Of a DNA stretch of 5,946 bases, positions 1-4,961 are shown in pieces. Each line of letters opens with the position of its first letter. Within the stretch, counting starts at the first letter, position 1. A program made the translations under genes and the position numbers. Source of the DNA: a bacterium (GTDB taxonomy: Bacteria > UBA3054); the NCBI GenBank assembly GCA_017538635.1, contig JAFYIM010000246.1, positions 1 through 5,946 on the forward strand, written 5' to 3'. The notes beneath the pieces are model-generated. The model made no database searches and was not told the DNA's origin. It was given only the letters and a program-made list of their open reading frames with translations.

Positions 1-11
1 AAAGGGAGTTT

Positions 12-20
12 TGATAAAAT
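12..20 (+). promoter_or_regulatory. possible extended -10 promoter element
   Basis: The leader contains TGATAAAAT, which fits an extended -10 (TG-N-TATAAT with one mismatch). It would start transcription near position 27 and give a 5' UTR of about 50 nt before the ATG at 78. No -35 box can be judged because it would lie at or beyond the left edge of the window. The surrounding 77 bases are AT-rich, unlike the coding DNA, which fits a promoter region. This is a weak call based on one short motif. Confidence 0.3.
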
Positions 21-62
21 ACCAAAAAATGTGTGTGAAAAATCTTTTATTCCTAATTTTGC

Positions 63-68
63 AGGAGG
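63..68 (+). promoter_or_regulatory. Shine-Dalgarno site for the SUMF1-domain gene
   Basis: AGGAGG sits 9 nt before the ATG at 78 and is a full match to the anti-SD core. It fixes the start of the long plus-strand ORF at 78. No comparably good site precedes the in-frame internal ATG at 546, so most translation should begin here. Confidence 0.85.
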
Positions 69-77
69 CAATTATTT

Positions 78-143
78 ATGAAACTGACGACTTTTATCAT
101 TAGCATCGTAGTGCTGCTTTGCACTGCGATGAGTTTACGCGCG
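78..143 (+). other. first N-terminal signal peptide
   Basis: Residues 1-22 have a short Lys-containing n-region, a hydrophobic core rich in Ile, Val and Leu, and a c-region ending Ser-Leu-Arg-Ala. This predicts Sec export and cleavage before Val23. The exact cleavage site was judged by eye. Confidence 0.8.
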
Positions 144-1814
144 GTGGAAGTTCCTGCCGGCGCCGTTTGGTCGTCTGACTTTGAGTTGGATAACTACAAT
201 ATTGCTGACGGCAAAACCTTGGAACTTTTGCCGACAGCCGCCCTCACTTACAGTGCGGCATGGGCTGAAGGCGAGAACAGGCGGACAACCCTTTTGGCGA
301 CTTCGTCCGATCCTTACCAGATCATGACGAGCGGAGTGGAGGCTGAGGGAAGCTACGTTTGGGATTACCAATCCGTCGATCCGTCCGTCCTTCCAAGGGG
401 GGACACTTACACCTTGAGCTACACTATTACGAGCGGCGGAACGATCATTGGCACTGAAGAGGCCGAATCGAAGATCAGGCTTCTGCCGGAACCGGCTCTG
501 CTTTTCCTGCTTCCGCTTCTGCTTGCTGTTTTTTGCGGCAGAAAGATGAAGCTCTGCGTTCCCGCGCTTCTTCTGGCTTTGATCTCCTTTGAAGCCGCCG
601 CCGACGTGGTGTCGGGTATTTCCTGCCGCCAGCGCTGGCCCTGGAACGGCAAAGTCGACATCGACTACACCTTAACCGCTCAAAACGCCAGCGACGGCCC
701 CGTCTTCAGCGTCAGCTTCTACGGCAAAGTTGGCGACAACGAGCCTTTCGCTTTGACGAAGTTGGAAGGCGAAGGTCAATACGGGATCGTCTTCAGCTCC
801 GGTGCTAAGCGCATCACCTGGGACAGCGCCGAACAACTTGGACATACGGTTGATTCCAGCGCGGTAAAAGTTGCCATTTATGCCGAGGATGCCACCGACA
901 ACGCGACGTATATCGGCTTTGACCTTGTTAACAACACCGTCGGTATCTCTCCGGCTGCGCCTGACCCCAAAACGGATACAGATTGCAAAACCAAACAGAT
1001 CTGGTTCAGGCGTGTAGAGGCCGGTACCTTCGTCATGGGTTCCAATTCCAGCGATCCATATCATGAAGAGTACGCCGCGACCGAAGCGGAACACACCGTT
1101 ACCATAACGAAACCTTTCTACATGGGCGTCTTCGAAATGACGCAGAAGCAGTATGAGACCATTTATGGATCCAACCCCGTTGAAATGCCCGCTTTCTTGG
1201 GCGACGCCAAACCTGTCGACCATGTTAGTTACAACGACCTGAGGGGCGAAAATGCCGGCGCGACTTGGCCGCAATACACCGATCACAGGGTGGACGCGAC
1301 AAGCTTCTTCGGCGTTTTCAGAGCTCGCTTCGGCAACTGCTTCATGTTCGACCTGCCCACCGATGCGCAGTGGGAAATGGCCTGCAGGGATAAAGGCGAC
1401 AATACCTATTGGGGCAGCGGTGTTTGGAACGACGGCAGCGCCATTTTAGGACCTGAAACCCCAGACGAGCCCCGCCTGGTCGATGAAAACTTGGAAAAAT
1501 TGGCCAACTACATAGGCGACTCAAGCGTCGTGCCCAGCGAAGTCGGAGCGAAAGAGCCTAACGCCATAGGTCTTTACGACATGCACGGCAATGTGGAAGA
1601 AGTGTGTCTGGATCTTTACGATACCGACATTTCCCAATACACCCTCGATCCGGTCGGACCACCCTCCAACTGGAGTGGTATGCGCGTCATCCGCAGCGGA
1701 GACTGCTGCTCTTATTCCAAAGATTGCCGCGCTGCTCACCGCAGCTGTATATCCCCTGGCAACCAAATGGCCGAAGACGGCTTCCGCGCGGTGTTCAATC
1801 CTTTCATAAGATAA
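78..1814 (+). CDS. exported two-part protein with internal PEP-CTERM-like segment and C-terminal SUMF1/FGE-sulfatase domain
   Basis: The protein has 578 residues. Residues 1-22 form a signal peptide, with likely cleavage after Leu-Arg-Ala. Residues 23-134 are a small beta-rich domain that I do not recognise. Residues 137-156 resemble a PEP-CTERM tail: Pro-Glu-Pro, a Leu-rich helix, then Gly-Arg-Lys. Residues 157-175 look like a second signal peptide ending Ala-Ala-Ala. Residues 176-300 are a beta-sandwich-like lead-in starting near an RQRWPWNG motif. About 308-576 is an FGE-sulfatase fold, shown by FVMGS, PFYMGVFEMTQKQY, LPTDAQWEMAC, GLYDMHGNVEEV and a closing GFRAVF. The family includes formylglycine-generating enzyme and many non-catalytic, lectin-like or structural relatives. 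The usual NVWEW is NVEEV and the usual RGGSW is RSGDC, so FGE catalysis is doubtful. The start is fixed by AGGAGG. The fold call is firm; the function is unknown, and whether it works as one or two polypeptides is open. Confidence 0.85.
   Translation: MKLTTFIISIVVLLCTAMSLRAVEVPAGAVWSSDFELDNYNIADGKTLELLPTAALTYSAAWAEGENRRTTLLATSSDPYQIMTSGVEAEGSYVWDYQSVDPSVLPRGDTYTLSYTITSGGTIIGTEEAESKIRLLPEPALLFLLPLLLAVFCGRKMKLCVPALLLALISFEAAADVVSGISCRQRWPWNGKVDIDYTLTAQNASDGPVFSVSFYGKVGDNEPFALTKLEGEGQYGIVFSSGAKRITWDSAEQLGHTVDSSAVKVAIYAEDATDNATYIGFDLVNNTVGISPAAPDPKTDTDCKTKQIWFRRVEAGTFVMGSNSSDPYHEEYAATEAEHTVTITKPFYMGVFEMTQKQYETIYGSNPVEMPAFLGDAKPVDHVSYNDLRGENAGATWPQYTDHRVDATSFFGVFRARFGNCFMFDLPTDAQWEMACRDKGDNTYWGSGVWNDGSAILGPETPDEPRLVDENLEKLANYIGDSSVVPSEVGAKEPNAIGLYDMHGNVEEVCLDLYDTDISQYTLDPVGPPSNWSGMRVIRSGDCCSYSKDCRAAHRSCISPGNQMAEDGFRAVFNPFIR
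486..545 (+). other. PEP-CTERM-like sorting segment in mid-protein
   Basis: Residues 137-156 show the tripartite PEP-CTERM plan: Pro-Glu-Pro at 137-139, about 14 hydrophobic residues dominated by Leu, then Gly-Arg-Lys, with Met-Lys following. In known systems such tails are strictly C-terminal and are processed by exosortase. Here the reading frame continues without a stop. It could instead be an ordinary outward-to-inward membrane helix. Confidence 0.6.
546..602 (+). other. internal signal-peptide-like segment with an in-frame ATG
   Basis: Residues 157-175 begin Met-Lys, continue with a Leu/Ala/Ile core and end Glu-Ala-Ala-Ala before Asp176, which is the design of a signal peptide. The ATG at 546 is in frame with the main ORF. 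The bases before it (GGCAGAAAG) are a poor Shine-Dalgarno site. If used, this start would give a 422-residue exported SUMF1 protein. If not, the segment is the return helix of a membrane hairpin. Confidence 0.6.
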
Positions 1815-1816
1815 AG

Positions 1817-2950
1817 TTAAAGCAGTTCGCTTTTTATGAAAGCGCGGATGTTTTCGCGGTAATTCTGAAGGGAATATTTACGGGCGTTCTCAAGAGCCTT
1901 TTCTGAGAGCGCCCTTCTTTTTTGCTCATCGCCAAAGAGCGCTTTGACGCAGTCCAGGATGCCGGCTCTAGTGGTCTCCTTGCTGGAGGGATCGATGAAG
2001 AGCGCGCTGTCAGGGGCAAGGAGGTCCGTTATGGGCCTGATCTTCGATGTTATGACTGGGAGTCCCATCGCCTGGGCTTCTATGATGCCGACGCCGAAGC
2101 CCTCCCTTTTGGTGGCGGAGACGAAAACGTCGGAGAGGGAAAGCAGGGCGGGCATGTCGAAAGTGTCCACCCAGCCTAAGAAGCGGACGCGGTCCTCGAC
2201 TTGCAGAATGGAAGCCAGTTTTGTGAATTTTTCCCTGTTTGGTCCGTCACCTGCGATGGCGAGGAAAACGTTCTTGGGCAGGTCGTGGAGAACGGAGATA
2301 GTTTCCGGCAGTCCCTTGTCATCCACAAGGCGGGCGGCGCAGGTCAGAAGGAAGGCGCCGGGCAAAAGATCAAGGCGTTTCTTTAGTTTCGATCTTCTCG
2401 CGGGATCGACTTTTTCAGGATCGTAAGAGGGGCCGGCGAAATTCGGAATGACCAAGCATTTTTCCCTTTCTGTGATGCCTTGCTCAACGAGAGAGTCTTC
2501 CACCAGTTTCGTGACGCAGATGAATTTTTTCGTGCGCTTGGCGGCGAAGCGTTCCAGGAAGAGATAAAGTTTCTTTTTGAATTTGGAAAGGCCCGGGTGC
2601 ACCGTGAGGCCGTGGGCGGTGTGGATGACAGTCGGCACGCCGGCCATCCTCGCTGCCATTCTGCCCACGAAGCCCGCTTTGGCGGTGTGGGTATGCACGA
2701 CGTCGAACTTTTCAGATTTGATGAAGCGGTAAAGCTTCCAGAAGGAGATGAGGTCCTTAGGCGAAATAGTGCGGCTGATATAGACCGGGAAGAAGGGGAC
2801 GTTCGCGGCCTTCACCGTCTCCTCGGCGTCGAAATCCGGAGTCGAGGCGTAGGTCACGTCGCACCCAAGCTCTTTCAGTTCCTCAAAAAGGGGAATGAGG
2901 AAGGCTCTGGCGGTTATCCCGACAGTGGTTATTTCCAGGACCTTTTTCAA
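1817..2950 (-). CDS. GT4-family glycosyltransferase
   Basis: The 377-residue protein has a GT-B fold. It probably transfers a sugar from an NDP- (or other activated) donor to a lipid-linked or surface-polysaccharide acceptor at the inner face of the cytoplasmic membrane. The N-terminal Rossmann domain starts with VLEITTVGITARAF and carries VVHTHTAKAGFVGR near 84-97 and HTAHG at 110-114. The C-terminal donor-binding domain has AARLVDDKG (Arg207, Lys212), AGDGPNRE near 233-240 and the EX7E motif EGFGVGIIE at 283-291. These match the retaining GT4 family and its usual length. The start is TTG at 2950, chosen because the conserved first strand begins at once; no Shine-Dalgarno site is seen. It is last in the operon, 3 nt after the acyltransferase stop and in the same frame. 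Its stop lies 2 nt from that of the convergent SUMF1 gene. Sugar specificity cannot be told. Confidence 0.93.
   Translation of the reverse strand: MKKVLEITTVGITARAFLIPLFEELKELGCDVTYASTPDFDAEETVKAANVPFFPVYISRTISPKDLISFWKLYRFIKSEKFDVVHTHTAKAGFVGRMAARMAGVPTVIHTAHGLTVHPGLSKFKKKLYLFLERFAAKRTKKFICVTKLVEDSLVEQGITEREKCLVIPNFAGPSYDPEKVDPARRSKLKKRLDLLPGAFLLTCAARLVDDKGLPETISVLHDLPKNVFLAIAGDGPNREKFTKLASILQVEDRVRFLGWVDTFDMPALLSLSDVFVSATKREGFGVGIIEAQAMGLPVITSKIRPITDLLAPDSALFIDPSSKETTRAGILDCVKALFGDEQKRRALSEKALENARKYSLQNYRENIRAFIKSELL
1882..1923 (+). terminator. intrinsic terminator of the plus-strand gene, inside opposing coding sequence
   Basis: A 10-bp stem pairs 1882-1891 with 1905-1914 (GGGCGTTCTC with GAGAGCGCCC, with one G-T pair). 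The stem can be extended inward by a few pairs past a bulged A. It is followed by TTCTTTTTT at 1915-1923. This is the textbook arrangement for Rho-independent termination on the plus strand, 67 nt after the SUMF1 stop codon. It lies wholly within the last 110 bp of the convergent glycosyltransferase gene. Read on the minus strand, the stem is followed by CGTAAATATTC, which is not a U-tract, so it should act in one direction only. Confidence 0.8.
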
Positions 2951-2953
2951 TTT

Positions 2954-3589
2954 TTATTCGTTGGTGATGGCTTTGCCGCGGTTGTCTTTTTCAAGCTTGC
3001 CGCTCGAGACGTAGCGCGGGCGGAAGCGGTTGTTGCGGCGGCGATTGGGATTCTTGGCGATCTTGACAGCCTTGGCGGGAACGCCAACCATGGTCGAGTA
3101 TTTCGGCGTATCTTTAAGCACAACGGCGTTGGCGCCTATGATGGTATTGTCGCCGACGGTTATGGGGCCGATTATTTTGGCGCCCGCGCCGATGAAGACG
3201 TTGTTGCCGATGGTGGGAACCCTTGTGTCGTCCATTTTCGACTGTCCGATGACCACCTGAGCGCCTATGACGCAGTTAGCGCCTATTTTGGTCGCCGGGT
3301 GGATGTAGATGGCGCCCGTGTGCAAAAGGATGATCCCAGGGCCTATGGTGGCCTTGCTGGGCAAGGAACAGTTGTAAATGATCCTCATGATCATGGTGAG
3401 GATTGCGTAGGGAATGAGGAAGATCCAGTTGAAGGGCGGCCAAAAGCGGCGCACAAAGTGGCCGTAGCGGTAAACCAAAGATACGTGCAGCGAAGGGATG
3501 CAGAAGATCCTTACCATGCGGACTAGGAAGTTGCCGGGCAGATTGCGGTAGATTCTCGCGATGTCGGCGGCGGCGTTTTGGAAGATCAT
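2954..3589 (-). CDS. left-handed beta-helix acyltransferase (serine acetyltransferase-like, probably polysaccharide O-acetylation)
   Basis: The 211-residue protein belongs to the hexapeptide-repeat acyltransferases. Residues 1-75 are helical with a hydrophobic stretch near 51-70, suggesting membrane association. From about 80 to 170 isoleucine-led hexapeptide repeats run (IGPGII, IGANCV, IGNNVF, IGAGAK, VGDNTI, IGANAV). They close with STMVGVPAKAVK, as in CysE. A candidate catalytic His is His90 in LLHTG. The CysE signature RHPTIG is RVPTIG here (123-127), so that His is missing. The last 35 residues are very basic (NRRRNNRFRPR). The ATG at 3589 has AAGGAG 5 nt upstream, embedded in the end of hisA. 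Placement directly before a glycosyltransferase suggests it acetylates a surface-glycan sugar rather than making cysteine, but a serine acetyltransferase cannot be excluded. Confidence 0.85.
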   Translation of the reverse strand: MIFQNAAADIARIYRNLPGNFLVRMVRIFCIPSLHVSLVYRYGHFVRRFWPPFNWIFLIPYAILTMIMRIIYNCSLPSKATIGPGIILLHTGAIYIHPATKIGANCVIGAQVVIGQSKMDDTRVPTIGNNVFIGAGAKIIGPITVGDNTIIGANAVVLKDTPKYSTMVGVPAKAVKIAKNPNRRRNNRFRPRYVSSGKLEKDNRGKAITNE

Positions 3590-3591
3590 TT

Positions 3592-4329
3592 TTACTCCTT
3601 GTTAGGGTAGCAAAGCGCTACGGCCTCCTTGACGCTGAACCTTTCCTCGTAGATGGCCTTGCCCGAGATGCAGCCGTAGGGCGCATGGGGCTTGAGGGCC
3701 AAGAGAGCGGAAATGTGTTCGAGGCTTGCGATGCCTCCGGAAGCCACGAGATCAAGGTCGTAGCGGCGCATGATCTCGCTGAGCGTGGAATAGTCTGGTT
3801 GGCTGAGCATGCCGTCCTGGGCGATATCCGTGTAAATCAGCGTGCCCACTCCGGAATCTTGCGCAAGTTTAGCGAGGTCGAAGACGGTCTGGTCGGTCGT
3901 TTCCGTCCAGCCTTTGACGGAGACGAAGCCGCCCCTGGCGTCCACGCCCACAGCCACATGCTCTTTGCCGAATTCTTTGACTGCTTCAGCCATGAAGGAA
4001 GGATTCTGCCAGGCAGCGGTTCCGAGGACGATCCTCTCGACACCGGAATTAAGGCAGTTTTCGGCATCCGATAGCGTCCTGATGCCGCCCCCCAGTTCGA
4101 TTTTAAGGCTGGTGGCTTGGAAGACCGCTTTCACCGAATCGGCGTGATGTCTAATTCCGGAAAAAGCGCCGTCCAGATCCACCATGTGGATCCATTCAGC
4201 GCCGGCGGAAAGAAAACTTTCCGCTACCGCAACGGGGTCGGAACTATAGACGGTCTTTCTTTGGGCGTCCCCCTGGACGAGGCGGACGCATTTGCCTTCC
4301 TTAAGGTCGATGGCCGGTAAGAATTCCAC
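3592..4329 (-). CDS. hisA: phosphoribosylformimino-5-aminoimidazole carboxamide ribotide isomerase (HisA)
   Basis: HisA catalyses the Amadori rearrangement of ProFAR to PRFAR, the fourth step of histidine biosynthesis, in the cytoplasm. The 245-residue (beta/alpha)8 barrel is of normal family length. The first strand FLPAIDL holds the catalytic base Asp8, and KCVRLVQGD follows. GGGIRT (80-85) is the first phosphate site. VGVDARGG places the catalytic acid Asp130, YTDIAQDGML (166-175) follows, and ASGGIAS (196-202) is the second phosphate site. The start is GTG at 4329, chosen because the family N-terminus begins one residue before FLPAID; the upstream purines are a poor Shine-Dalgarno match. 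It follows hisH by 20 nt, and its substrate step immediately precedes that of HisH-HisF. Its end carries the ribosome-binding site of the next gene. Confidence 0.97.
   Translation of the reverse strand: MEFLPAIDLKEGKCVRLVQGDAQRKTVYSSDPVAVAESFLSAGAEWIHMVDLDGAFSGIRHHADSVKAVFQATSLKIELGGGIRTLSDAENCLNSGVERIVLGTAAWQNPSFMAEAVKEFGKEHVAVGVDARGGFVSVKGWTETTDQTVFDLAKLAQDSGVGTLIYTDIAQDGMLSQPDYSTLSEIMRRYDLDLVASGGIASLEHISALLALKPHAPYGCISGKAIYEERFSVKEAVALCYPNKE
3595..3600 (-). promoter_or_regulatory. Shine-Dalgarno site for the acyltransferase, within the hisA 3' end
   Basis: Reading the minus strand, AAGGAG forms the last two sense codons of hisA (Lys-Glu), followed by TAA, AA and the ATG at 3589. Spacing to the start is 5 nt. 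Ribosomes finishing hisA therefore end on top of this site, which favours translational coupling. It is the clearest Shine-Dalgarno site in the minus-strand operon. Confidence 0.8.
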
Positions 4330-4349
4330 GTTTTTTGCTTTGCTTAAAG

Positions 4350-4961
4350 TTAAATGTTAAGAAAGTTGCGCAGCATAATTAGTCCCTTTTCCTGGCTTTT
4401 CTCAGGGTGGAACTGCACTGCGAAGGCGTTCCCGTGCCACAGGCTGGAGCAGTACTCCAAGCCGTAGGTCGTAGCACTTCCGATTGCGGATTCATTCTTG
4501 GGAACGCAGTAGTAAGAATGAACGAAATAAAAGTAAGAGCCCTCCTCAATATCCTTAAAGAGAGGATTGTTCTTCTCTTTTTGGAAAACGGCGTTCCAGC
4601 CGATCTGGGGAACTCTCAGCGAGGGATCGTTGAAGCGGCGGATCTCGCCATCCAAAAATCCAAGTCCGGCCTCCCCAGGACACTCCTCGCTCTTTTCAAA
4701 GAGGAACTGCATCCCGAGGCAGATACCTAAAAAAGGTCTCCCGGCGTTCAGCCATTCTCTCAAAAAGGGATGGAAGCCTCGCTTTTCAAGCTCCTCCATG
4801 CCAGGGCCGAAGTTGCCGACGCCGGGCAGAATGAGCGAATCAAAATTAACGGCAGACGGCGCCTCAAGAAGTATCTCCGCTTCGGCTCCCAAGTACGCGA
4901 AAGCTTTGCGGACACTGTGGAGGTTGCCGGCTCCGTAATCTATGATCGCTATTTTTTTCAC
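4350..4961 (-). CDS. hisH: imidazole glycerol phosphate synthase glutaminase subunit (HisH)
   Basis: HisH is the class I glutamine amidotransferase that hydrolyses glutamine and passes ammonia to HisF, which makes IGP and AICAR from PRFAR. The 203-residue protein is of family length. It opens KKIAIIDYGAGNLHSV and has PGVGNFGPGM (oxyanion region, 46-55). The nucleophile is Cys81 in GICLGMQ. Other matches are GLGFLDG, VPQIGWN and YFVHSYY, and His185 and Glu187 in VQFHPEKS complete the triad. The start is GTG at 4961, although the open frame runs on to 5135. The family N-terminus begins exactly there, and GTGA overlaps the pyk stop by 4 nt. A purine-rich AAAGAGAAGAA precedes it. HisH is inactive without HisF, which is not in this window and must be encoded elsewhere. 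Confidence 0.96.
   Translation of the reverse strand: MKKIAIIDYGAGNLHSVRKAFAYLGAEAEILLEAPSAVNFDSLILPGVGNFGPGMEELEKRGFHPFLREWLNAGRPFLGICLGMQFLFEKSEECPGEAGLGFLDGEIRRFNDPSLRVPQIGWNAVFQKEKNNPLFKDIEEGSYFYFVHSYYCVPKNESAIGSATTYGLEYCSSLWHGNAFAVQFHPEKSQEKGLIMLRNFLNI

Noticed and set aside
29..103. A 24-codon upstream ORF in the leader, overlapping the start of the SUMF1 gene
   Set aside because: It has no Shine-Dalgarno site at a usable distance (GGGAG at 4-8 is about 20 nt away), and the AGGAGG at 63-68 is placed for the main start at 78.
1765..1795. Small hairpin GCCG-AAGA-CGGC as a terminator for the minus-strand operon
   Set aside because: The stem is only about 4 bp and is not followed by a U-tract on the minus strand.
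2480..3526. A 348-codon open frame on the plus strand opposite the acyltransferase and glycosyltransferase genes
   Set aside because: It crosses the junction of two well-supported minus-strand genes. Its translation has no recognisable motif, and its length is explained by third-position G+C bias in the opposing genes.
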